A stretch of DNA of 34,223 bases from Bacteroidales bacterium (GTDB taxonomy: Bacteria; Bacteroidota; Bacteroidia; Bacteroidales; UBA3663): NCBI GenBank assembly GCA_017561935.1, contig JAFZBE010000021.1:1-34223 (forward strand), given 5' to 3'. The notes under the pieces are model-generated. The model ran no database searches and was not told where the DNA came from. It saw nothing but the letters and a program-made list of their open reading frames with translations. A program made the translations under genes and the position numbers. Position 1 is the stretch's first letter. Every line of letters begins with the position of its first letter. Positions 27,265-34,221 of this stretch are shown here, in pieces.

Positions 27265-27291
27265 GGGAGCAGTGACTCAAGCACTGCTCCC
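27265..27291 (+). other. Intercistronic hairpin between the first two downstream amylase genes
   Basis: GGGAGCAGTG (27265-27274) and CACTGCTCCC (27282-27291) form a perfect 10-bp stem around a 7-base loop, followed by CTTTG. The T tail is too short for strong termination; a leaky terminator or a 3'-end protecting hairpin is likely. Confidence 0.6.
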
Positions 27292-27313
27292 CTTTGATAA
27301 TCATAGTATAAAG

Positions 27314-28759
27314 ATGAAGAATAAGGTTATTCTGCCCATCGTCATTCTGGCAATGGGCATCGGATTTCAGCTATCAGGCAAAACGAAGGTTGCGCCTGTC
27401 AACACCAACGACGACGTGATTCTGCACGCCTGGTGCTGGTCGTTCAACACCATCCGCGAGAACCTTGCCGACATTGCCGAGGCCGGCTATACCATCGTAC
27501 AGACCTCTCCTGCTGAGAAGTGTGTCATCGAAGCCAAGGGTGACAAGGGTGGTGGTCCGCAGCTCTTCGGTCATGGCCGTTGGTATTACTATTACCAGCC
27601 TGTCGATTGGAAGATCGGCAATTATGTAGTAGGCACCCGCGACGACCTCAAGCAGCTCTGCGACGAAGCCAGCAAGTATGGCATCCGCATCATCGTCGAT
27701 GTCCTTCCCAACCATACTGCCATCGACGATACGCGTGTGAGCGATGATCTCGATGCTGCCGTGGGTGGTCATGAGAAGCTCTATCACTCCACAGGTTTCA
27801 CCGAGATACGCGACTACAACGACCGTCTGCAGTGCACCACCGGCCAGATGGGCGGTCTGCCCGACGTCAACACCGAGAATCCCGACTTCCAGGCCTACTA
27901 CCTGCAGTATTGCAACGACCTGATCAAGTGCGGCGTGCGCGGCTTCCGCTACGATACAGCCAAGCACATCGGCCTGCCCAGTGACCCGAAGGACGAACTG
28001 TCGCCCAAGAACAATTTCTGGGCAGTGGCCACAGGTCGCGAGTCGGCCAATGGTGTGAATCTCTGCCTGCCCGAGGACAGTCTCTTCATCTATGGCGAGG
28101 TGCTGCAGGACAAGAACGTCAAGGAGGAGGAGTATGCCGAATACATGGGCATGACGGCCTCCGGCTTGGGCTGGGACCTGCGCTATGACCTCGAAAAGGC
28201 CAACTGGATGGAAAAGGATGTCAAGGGCTATTGCCATCCCGTCGATCCCATCAAGCTCGTCACCTGGGTCGAGAGTCACGATACCTACTGCAACGATCAC
28301 GAGTCGGCACAGCTTTCCGATCTGCAGATCCGTTTGGGTTGGGTTTATCTCGCAGCTCGTGCCAATGGTATGCCGCTGTTCTACAACCGTCCCGATGGCA
28401 GCGATGGTCCTGCTGGTAACTTCTGGGGCAAGAACCTCGTGGGCATCAAGGGCAACGACAACTTCAAGCACCCGCTCGTAGTGGCCGCCAATCGTTTCCG
28501 TCACCAGATGCAGGGCCAGCCCGAGAGCATCAATTTCTCGGCCGATGGCGCTGTCCTTCAGGTTTGCCGTGGTATCAAGGGCGTTGCCCTCATCAACATC
28601 GCCTCCGATGCAAAGCAGATTTCACTGGCTACCACCCTTCCCAATGGCAAGTACAAGGATGCCCTCACGGGTAAGGTGTTCTCAGTGAAGAAGGGAATCA
28701 TTCATGGTCAGCTTGATGCTCAGTCGGCTTACCTGCTCATCAAAAAATTACTAAAATGA
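27314..28759 (+). CDS. GH13 alpha-amylase, signal-peptide type, single catalytic unit
   Basis: The product is 481 residues from the ATG at 27314; the frame opens earlier but the signal-peptide-like segment (MKNKVILPIVILAMGIGFQL) starts here. No lipobox Cys is present, so it is either cleaved and periplasmic or secreted. The GH13 barrel shows 'IIVDVLPNHTA', nucleophile D214 in 'GFRYDTAKHIG', acid/base E262 in 'FIYGEVLQD' and D323 in 'WVESHDTYCND'. The compact C-domain ends at 'AYLLIKKLLK'; there are no extra binding modules. It likely hydrolyses starch or maltodextrin; location is uncertain. Its last four bases overlap the next gene (ATGA), indicating coupled translation. Confidence 0.91.
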   Translation: MKNKVILPIVILAMGIGFQLSGKTKVAPVNTNDDVILHAWCWSFNTIRENLADIAEAGYTIVQTSPAEKCVIEAKGDKGGGPQLFGHGRWYYYYQPVDWKIGNYVVGTRDDLKQLCDEASKYGIRIIVDVLPNHTAIDDTRVSDDLDAAVGGHEKLYHSTGFTEIRDYNDRLQCTTGQMGGLPDVNTENPDFQAYYLQYCNDLIKCGVRGFRYDTAKHIGLPSDPKDELSPKNNFWAVATGRESANGVNLCLPEDSLFIYGEVLQDKNVKEEEYAEYMGMTASGLGWDLRYDLEKANWMEKDVKGYCHPVDPIKLVTWVESHDTYCNDHESAQLSDLQIRLGWVYLAARANGMPLFYNRPDGSDGPAGNFWGKNLVGIKGNDNFKHPLVVAANRFRHQMQGQPESINFSADGAVLQVCRGIKGVALINIASDAKQISLATTLPNGKYKDALTGKVFSVKKGIIHGQLDAQSAYLLIKKLLK

Positions 28760-30828
28760 TTAGCAAACTATCTTCTATTTGCTTCGTTGCAGCGCTGACT
28801 CTCTTGTCGGCCTGCAACAAGCCTTTTACCATCGAGCAGATCCCAGGCAACGAGCATCGTTCGAGTGTGGTGTTTGCGACGGCTCCCAATCAGGAGAACT
28901 ACTTCACCGACTACTTCCCATCGATCGATAAGTTCGATGCCGTGGTCGCAGGGCCTGGTGTCACCATCAACAGTTACACCGATTCCACCTTCTTCGTGAC
29001 CGCTGATGCGATGCTTGGCACCATCGACCTCATGAGTCAGGGCAAGAAGCTTACCCTCGTCGTTGAGGATGGCAGTCATTTCACTTCGGGCTATGCCCAT
29101 CTCTTTACCACTTGGACGCGCGACAATAAGGTAGGCATCGGTTTCACCCAGAAACCCGAGAAGGTCTTGGCCCTTTGGCAGAATACGCTGTTGCCCGAGA
29201 AGAATGTAGTTGTCGGCGATAATGAGATTGTGGTGACCTTGCCCAAGGTGCCAGCAGGAAGTCGTGAGCGCACCTATCTGCGCGTCTATGGTGCAACTGC
29301 CGATGCTCCGATGAGCGATATCCTCATTCCACTCCAGAACGGAAAGGTTATCACCTCGGCTGGTGAGCTCAATCGTCACGACCCCGAGACGCAGATTCTC
29401 TATTCGTTGATGATTGACCGTTTCAACAACGGCAAGACCGAAAACGACTGGAAGATCAACAATCCGAAGCTCGTCCTCCCGCAGGCCGACTATCAGGGTG
29501 GCGACATCGTGGGCATCACACAGAAGATCCAGGAAGGATTCTTCGACAATCTTGGTATCAACACCATCTGGGTAAGCCCCATCACGCAGAACCCGTATAG
29601 CGCATGGGGCCTGAACACGAAGCCGCGCACCCGTTTCTCAGGTTATCATGGCTATTGGCCCATCTATATCACGAAGGTCGATGAGCGTTTCGGCACCGAT
29701 GACGAGTTGCGCGAGATGCTCCAGACAGCCCATGCGCACAATATCAATGTGGTGCTCGACTATGTGGCCAATCACCTCCACATCGAGTCTCCCCTTTTTC
29801 AGGCACATCCCGACTGGGCTACCGATTCGCTCACAGCCGATGGCAAGCCGAATCTTGAGTTGTGGGATGGCGACTATCGTCTTACCACCTGGTTCGACCG
29901 TCATATCCCGAGCCTCGACCTGACACGGCGCAACGTTGCCGACCAGCTCACCGATTCGGCTCTCTATTGGGTGCGCAACTTCGAGTTCGACGGCTTCCGT
30001 CACGATGCGTGCAAGCATATCCCGTTGAACTACTGGCGCACCTTCGGCCGAAAGCTGGCCGTCGATCCGCAGCTCAAGGATCGCGACATCTGGATGATTG
30101 GCGAGACCTACGGTTCCCCCGAGCTTATCGGTTCATACATCAAGAGCGGTATGCTCAATGCCCAGTTCGATTTCAACATCTACCATACGGCTATCGATGT
30201 GCTTGGCGAACGCGAAGGACACTCGATGCGTGACCTGGCTCGCACCATCGAGGAGAGTGGCGCTGCATACGGTGCCCATCATACCATGGGTATCATCTCG
30301 GGCAATCACGACAAGACGCGTTTCATCAGCCTTGCCGGTGGAGCCGTCAGCTGGGACGAAGATGGAAAGGCAGCTGGTTGGACTCGTCACGTTGGCATCG
30401 GTGACACCGTTCGTGCCTATGCCAAGGCGCTTCTTCTTGAGAAACTCAATCTCACGCTGCCCGGCGTGCCTTGTATCTATCAGGGCGACGAGTACGGACA
30501 GGAGGGAGGCAACGATCCCGACAACCGTCGCTTCATGCGCTTTGGAGACTACAACCACTTCGAACAGCATAACCTCGACGAGGTTCGCCGCTTCACCCAG
30601 TTGCGTCGCAATAATATCGCCCTGCAGTTCGGGGACTATCTACCCCTCTATGTCGATGACAACACGCTCGTCTATCTCCGCACCTATATGGGCGAAGGCG
30701 TGCTTGTGGCCATCAACAATGCCGCGACAGCCGTTGATGTCGATGTCACCATCCCTTCAGGCTTGAAGGGCGCAGGCGACAGGAAGTTGCATGTCGAGGC
30801 AAATGATGTCATTTGCGAAAAGCTGTGA
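28756..30828 (+). CDS. GH13 amylase-family lipoprotein, last gene of the rightward starch operon
   Basis: The product is 690 residues. The lipoprotein signal peptide ends 'LLSAC' (lipidated C20), followed by NKPFTIEQ, which lacks the early acidic cluster, so surface exposure is doubtful. About 190 residues of N-terminal beta domains precede the barrel, which begins near residue 211 ('ILYSLMIDRFNNG'). Catalytic residues are D417 in 'GFRHDACKHIP', E450 in 'WMIGETYGS' and D519 in 'SGNHDKTRF'. 'LDYVANHLH' is region I. A C-terminal beta domain follows (about 615-690). Size and position recall SusG (about 690 residues), but the domain order differs: SusG carries its CBM58 inside the barrel and has no long N-terminal domains. 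I therefore do not call it SusG. It starts by a 4-base overlap with the upstream amylase and ends before a clear terminator. Confidence 0.91.
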   Translation: MISKLSSICFVAALTLLSACNKPFTIEQIPGNEHRSSVVFATAPNQENYFTDYFPSIDKFDAVVAGPGVTINSYTDSTFFVTADAMLGTIDLMSQGKKLTLVVEDGSHFTSGYAHLFTTWTRDNKVGIGFTQKPEKVLALWQNTLLPEKNVVVGDNEIVVTLPKVPAGSRERTYLRVYGATADAPMSDILIPLQNGKVITSAGELNRHDPETQILYSLMIDRFNNGKTENDWKINNPKLVLPQADYQGGDIVGITQKIQEGFFDNLGINTIWVSPITQNPYSAWGLNTKPRTRFSGYHGYWPIYITKVDERFGTDDELREMLQTAHAHNINVVLDYVANHLHIESPLFQAHPDWATDSLTADGKPNLELWDGDYRLTTWFDRHIPSLDLTRRNVADQLTDSALYWVRNFEFDGFRHDACKHIPLNYWRTFGRKLAVDPQLKDRDIWMIGETYGSPELIGSYIKSGMLNAQFDFNIYHTAIDVLGEREGHSMRDLARTIEESGAAYGAHHTMGIISGNHDKTRFISLAGGAVSWDEDGKAAGWTRHVGIGDTVRAYAKALLLEKLNLTLPGVPCIYQGDEYGQEGGNDPDNRRFMRFGDYNHFEQHNLDEVRRFTQLRRNNIALQFGDYLPLYVDDNTLVYLRTYMGEGVLVAINNAATAVDVDVTIPSGLKGAGDRKLHVEANDVICEKL

Positions 30829-30883
30829 TTATTCTTTATTTTGAATCCCCTAGTATCTTTCCTACAATGGATTGGACTTTCTG

Positions 30884-30912
30884 CCACCCCTCACTCAGAG
30901 GGGTGGTTTTTT
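30884..30912 (+). terminator. Intrinsic terminator of the rightward starch operon
   Basis: CCACCCCTC (30884-30892) and GAGGGGTGG (30898-30906) form a perfect GC-rich 9-bp stem around an ACTCA loop, followed by TTTTTT. It is a strong plus-strand terminator 55 bases after the last amylase. The stop codon of the facing toxin-tail frame (30895-30897) lies in its loop. Confidence 0.92.
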
Positions 30913-31164
30913 CACATTTCCACCATTCAACAATGCTGGTATTGCAGTTTGTTGATTGGTGGTTAAGCCAGATGTCAACCCTGCTTTCACTTCGATAATA
31001 TGAACAACATTGTTATTGTCAATATAGCAACAGTCAACTCGGTATATCACTCCATTTATTTTGAAAGACACTTCTTCAACATAATTGTAACTGCCTATTT
31101 GGACAGACAATTCATCTGTTAAAAAACACATATTGTGATTTTGCAAATATATCCCCATTGGCAT
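30895..31164 (-). pseudogene. Truncated toxin C-terminal fragment, PD-(D/E)xK nuclease-like
   Basis: The frame is 89 residues. The core 'INGVIYRVDCCYIDNNN' plus 'VVHIIEVKAG' and 'LTTNQQTAIPALLNGG' shows the Asp … Glu-x-Lys pattern of PD-(D/E)xK nucleases, in the setting common to the C-terminal toxin tips of Rhs-type polymorphic toxins (…EVK…LTxNQ…PA…GG). Its ATG overlaps the stop of the immunity gene by one base (TAATG). No Rhs core or secretion signal precedes it. The last six residues (VKKPPL) are read from the Sus operon terminator, so the original end of the toxin has been lost. It is best seen as a displaced toxin remnant. The exact nuclease family is not certain, and whether it is still expressed is unknown. 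Confidence 0.55.
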
Positions 31165-31846
31165 TATAGATCCACTTCAGTAAATTCCCATCCTGTCAAT
31201 TTGGACTCCTCTATTTTATCATGGAGTTTTGTGCTAATATACCATCGCGAAGGATTAGATATATGGAACATATCAAGACCGAGATCAAAGAATGACGGCA
31301 ACATCTTTGTTGATATGGCTCCAAGAGTATTAGAACCTTTAGATTGACTCTCAATCTCAGCATCCTTTTCATAGAAATCATCTAAGGATTCTAATGGAAT
31401 GGTTTTTATGGGTGTGCCTGAAAAAAGCTCCATTTCCACAAAAAAAGACTCTTTGAAATTTACATACTTGATATTATCAGAGACTATCTTCATCATAATA
31501 TAGTCTCTTTCTATTTTTTTGCGAAGGCTTACCACTTTGGCAGGATAAAAGCGATGTTCTTCCAAATTCATTCCCTCGAAACGAACTTGGCTTCTTTGCT
31601 GAGCAAGAAGAGATAATCAGCAAAAGCACCGCTCATAAAATCTGTGAATTTTGCACCATTTGCCAATTTCAGGCCCGAGAGATTTGGATCTATCGCTGGG
31701 AATCCTTTTTGATACATATTATACAGCGAAAAAACACCGTTGTGCTCGGGGTCTGGTTTATATCCCTTGACAAAGTCCCAAACTTGCGGATACTGTGTTC
31801 CGACAATCTTTTCATTGAGACACTCTTTAATGATGAAATATTTCAT
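31164..31846 (-). pseudogene. Imm11/DUF1629-type immunity protein gene broken by a single-base frameshift
   Basis: Two overlapping frames, 31846-31568 (92 residues) and 31571-31164 (135 residues), together read as one protein of about 227 residues. The first ends '…LANGAKFTDFMSGAFADY' then 'LFLLSKEAKFVSRE' and stops. The second frame, read a little before its ATG, gives 'FEG' then 'MNLEEHRFYPAKVVSL'. The joined pattern (AKFTDF…F.LLS…F…LEEHRFYPAKV…) and the end 'SRWYISTKLHDKIEESKLTG' match the Imm11/DUF1629 family of immunity proteins for polymorphic toxins. Restoring one T in the run at 31579-31581 (A on the plus strand) rejoins the frames as …KFV-FEG-MNLE…. The start ATG overlaps the mini-Rhs stop. 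It may be a true pseudogene or a sequencing error in a short homopolymer. Confidence 0.72.
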
Positions 31847-32274
31847 AGTTGTAATGTATTACCCTGGTAGTCCTGAATGTAGTAGTGCAGGCCGTCAATC
31901 GTATCGTGGCTGAAGCTGGCATAGCCACCGTCGAACTGGAGCATCTCGGGATGACTGTTCTTCAGCTTCGGTTTCTTGTGTATCGTCCGGAGCTTGGTCC
32001 CGTCAGCTGAATAGACATACTCGATACTTCTGCTGACGGTGAATGAAATCTTCCTGGGATTCCCGAGATCGTCATACGAGATGCCGGTGATCCCCCTGTT
32101 TAGGTCCTTCGTCAGCGCCCCGTTGTCATTGTACTCGTATTCCTCCTCGCTGTCAGCCCCATCCACGAAGACAGAATCGGGGTGTGCTTGCAGTGCAGTT
32201 GCATTCAGCAATGTAAGCAATGCTATGGCTACATAGAAATGTCTGAACTTATTGCGAATAATTGTACTACACAT
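31843..32274 (-). CDS. Mini-Rhs protein: signal peptide joined to a short YD-repeat fragment
   Basis: The product is 143 residues. Residues 1-31 form a credible signal peptide (RNKFRHFY, then 'VAIALLTLLNATALQA'). The remainder is the end of an Rhs/YD-repeat core: 'SEEEYEYNDNGALTKDLNRG', 'ITGISYDDLGNPRKISF', 'SIEYVYSADGTKLRTIH' and 'DGLHYYIQDYQGN'. A normal Rhs protein has over a thousand residues and continues past 'DYQGN' into the toxin tip. Here the frame stops four residues later (TLQL) and the immunity gene begins at once. It therefore looks like an internal deletion product or an orphan cassette end. It overlaps the upstream 201-residue gene by 8 bases and the downstream immunity gene by 4. 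It may be exported but should be inert as a toxin. Confidence 0.7.
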   Translation of the reverse strand: MCSTIIRNKFRHFYVAIALLTLLNATALQAHPDSVFVDGADSEEEYEYNDNGALTKDLNRGITGISYDDLGNPRKISFTVSRSIEYVYSADGTKLRTIHKKPKLKNSHPEMLQFDGGYASFSHDTIDGLHYYIQDYQGNTLQL

Positions 32275-32872
32275 TGGCGACTTCGTATATAATATTCCAG
32301 TCCCCTTGATCTTTTATCCAGTCCTCCTGATCTTTTATAAAGCCTCTGTTTGTGCCCAGATAGCCACATAAATCATGGAGCAATTTGATGAAAACCATGG
32401 GGTTCTTGTTCCTCTTTTTGTCGAAGTAAATTTGTATAGTTGTCATGTATTCTGGATATGATGGTTTTCGAGGAAAGATGTTTTCCCCGTCTGAAAATAC
32501 AACTGCAAATTCGTAGTTTTCTATAGAAACTTCAAATTTCCTAAGTTTCTTTAGATACAGACATCCTCTCGGCCAACACAATGATTCTATTACATTTGGA
32601 ATTTTATCTAAAGAAAACACTTTATTGACAGGCTCAAAAGCATTATACCGATCTGGCATCAATTTGCCATTATCGTATGTGACAAAAAAAAGGATAATCT
32701 TCTCCGCAATACTGTTATAAAGCGGTCTTTTACATTGTTCCAGAAATAGTCTATATTCCTTTTGCGTAAATCGGTGGTTAGTACGCCTTAAATAATCTAA
32801 TATCTGCTTATCAGTTAAGTTGTCTTTAAGATCAACTTGAACTATCCAGTTTTTGTAATCAAAATTTCCCAT
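32267..32872 (-). CDS. Unknown 201-residue protein, possible immunity protein
   Basis: I do not recognise the family. The protein has no signal peptide, mixes charged helices with aromatic-rich beta segments ('YEFAVVFSDGENIFPRKPSY') and ends with a repeated heptad-like unit 'IKDQEDW-IKDQGDW', encoded by a 21-base tandem duplication. Its start, MGNFDY, resembles that of the upstream LRR protein (MGNFSY). Its first 14 bases overlap the end of a short orphan frame, as toxin and immunity genes often do. Low G+C, small size, overlap with the mini-Rhs gene and lack of catalytic motifs fit a cytoplasmic immunity protein of a polymorphic-toxin cassette, but this is inference only. Confidence 0.6.
   Translation of the reverse strand: MGNFDYKNWIVQVDLKDNLTDKQILDYLRRTNHRFTQKEYRLFLEQCKRPLYNSIAEKIILFFVTYDNGKLMPDRYNAFEPVNKVFSLDKIPNVIESLCWPRGCLYLKKLRKFEVSIENYEFAVVFSDGENIFPRKPSYPEYMTTIQIYFDKKRNKNPMVFIKLLHDLCGYLGTNRGFIKDQEDWIKDQGDWNIIYEVANV
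32297..32338. repeat. Tandem 21-base duplication at the end of the 201-residue gene
   Basis: Units 32297-32317 and 32318-32338 match at 19 of 21 bases and encode the two copies of IKDQxDW near the C-terminus. Being exactly seven codons, it keeps frame. It looks like a recent replication-slippage duplication. Confidence 0.8.
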
Positions 32873-32960
32873 AATGTTCTATTTTGAGGTCCTTGATAGT
32901 TCCGCTAAGCCACGTCACATAGGGATGGTTATCATGGATTGGTCGGTACAATGCAAGGCT
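32859..32960 (-). pseudogene. Short orphan C-terminal fragment between the LRR gene and the 201-residue gene
   Basis: After a TAA at 32963-32961, the minus strand reads 33 codons without a start: 'SLALYRPIHDNHPYVTWL' then 'SGTIKDLKIEHYGKF' and stop. The composition looks protein-like rather than random, and its stop overlaps the start of the 201-residue gene by 14 bases. It overlaps the last codons of the LRR gene in another frame. It may be the left-over end of a toxin tip whose immunity gene is the 201-residue protein. No family could be named. Confidence 0.35.
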
Positions 32961-34104
32961 TTATTTCCTTGAATCTGCCCCATGTATCTGCAGATTTGTA
33001 TTCTTCGACAGATGCTTCAGGCACATATAGTGTTGCATTCTCGATAGGCGTACCTTCGAAGACTCTTGGTACAATCAAAGGAGCCTTCTCGGCAAAGCAA
33101 TAGACTTCCTTCAGACTTTCACAGTTCATGAAGGCACCACTTCCGATGGAAGATATTTCCGCAGGAAGGGTGACAGAGGATAGTTTGGAACAGCGGACAA
33201 ATGCATAGTCACCTATCGAATCCACTTTGTTTGGTATAATGAGGGATGATATGCCGCAGCCATGGAAGGCGTGTTCGTCAATTAAAGTCACACTTTCAGG
33301 AATAGTTATTGACATTAGGCTTTCGCATCTGAAAAATGCAAATTCACCAATGGAAGTAACGTCATCAGGTATGACCGTATTCCGGCATCCAGTAATCAGA
33401 CGATTCGTCGAGGTCTCTATGATAGCATTGCAATTAACTCGCGAATCATATACAGGATTGCCCGCATCAACCATGATAGTATCCAACGAGCGGCAAATGG
33501 CCCGTTCGCTTATTTTCATCACGCTACTTGGAATAGTCATTGAAGTAAGGCTTTCACATCCGTCAAAAGCCTCTCGTCCGATAGTAATCACACTATTGGG
33601 AATACGTACAGAAGCCATTTTTATACAATCTGAAAATGCGGATTTGCCAATCGATGTCACACCATCTGGTATATTAATCGAAGTCAAGCTCACACAGTTA
33701 TTAAAAGAATAATCAGGAATCTCTTTCACTCCTTGTGGAATGACCATGGAAGTCAGACCAAAACAACCTGCACAAACATATTCACCAATGGATGTTACTG
33801 TGCTGGGCAAATGAATGGAAGTAATGCTGTCTGAACTAAATGCGAAATCACCAACCGTCGTTACGACATACTTCTTTCCCTGGTGCATTATTGTCGGAGG
33901 CACCTTAATATCGCCACGATATTTTGGATACCCACTAACTACCCTTGCCTCCTTTGTCTCTTCGTACAATTCATAATATATGCCATCAATCTTAAACTTT
34001 TCATCATTATCGGGTTGATAGGGTTCCCAGTTGTCAAACAAATGTGTGTATTTACTCAACGCTTTCGTCAAGTCCTCTGATAAATAATAACTAAAGTTTC
34101 CCAC
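32932..34104 (-). CDS. Cytoplasmic BspA-type leucine-rich-repeat protein
   Basis: The product is 390 residues starting at a GTG (34104-34102). It has at least ten LRR_5 (Treponema/BspA-type) repeats of about 23 residues with the pattern 'L(T/K)S(I/V).IP..V.SIG..AF..C', from about residue 85 to 345. A C-terminal 'ATLYVPEASVEEYKSADTW' plus 'GRFKEI' cap, typical of BspA-like proteins, follows. Unlike most BspA proteins it lacks a signal peptide and a sorting tail: residues 1-80 ('MGNFSYYLSEDLTKALSKY') are soluble and charged. Such solenoid proteins bind other proteins. Placed upstream of immunity and Rhs fragments, a cytoplasmic binding role such as toxin neutralisation is conceivable, but not shown. 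The start is the most 5' codon in frame after a non-coding gap; no TAnnTTTG box is visible. Confidence 0.85.
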   Translation of the reverse strand: MGNFSYYLSEDLTKALSKYTHLFDNWEPYQPDNDEKFKIDGIYYELYEETKEARVVSGYPKYRGDIKVPPTIMHQGKKYVVTTVGDFAFSSDSITSIHLPSTVTSIGEYVCAGCFGLTSMVIPQGVKEIPDYSFNNCVSLTSINIPDGVTSIGKSAFSDCIKMASVRIPNSVITIGREAFDGCESLTSMTIPSSVMKISERAICRSLDTIMVDAGNPVYDSRVNCNAIIETSTNRLITGCRNTVIPDDVTSIGEFAFFRCESLMSITIPESVTLIDEHAFHGCGISSLIIPNKVDSIGDYAFVRCSKLSSVTLPAEISSIGSGAFMNCESLKEVYCFAEKAPLIVPRVFEGTPIENATLYVPEASVEEYKSADTWGRFKEIKPCIVPTNP

Positions 34105-34131
34105 ATCCGTTTCAGATGGATGTAGCTAATA

Positions 34132-34221
34132 TTACAAGTCCAGTTCCCAATATGAGGGGCTGGCACGACGTTCTTTGAAATACTTGAAGAATTCTGAGGG
34201 AAAATAACAGATTGTCAAGGA
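34132..34221 (-). CDS. C-terminal end of a further minus-strand gene (partial, tentative)
   Basis: From the window edge the minus strand reads 29 codons and a TAA at 34134-34132: '…ICYFPSEFFKYFKERRAS' then 'PSYWELDL'. Its helical, charged make-up looks coding, and it lies 27 bases before the GTG of the LRR gene, consistent with the tight packing of this cluster. Too little is visible to name it. Confidence 0.4.
   Translation of the reverse strand, partial: SLTICYFPSEFFKYFKERRASPSYWELDL

Noticed and set aside
27374..28504. A 376-codon open frame on the minus strand, opposite an amylase gene
   Set aside because: It is a codon-bias shadow of the GH13 gene on the plus strand: the catalytic motifs are all on the plus strand, and the minus product is Val/Ile/Ala-rich with no recognisable fold or promoter.
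28756..30828. Naming the last amylase SusG
   Set aside because: The catalytic family and size fit, but the N-terminal domains and missing insert do not; only a generic GH13 call is supported.
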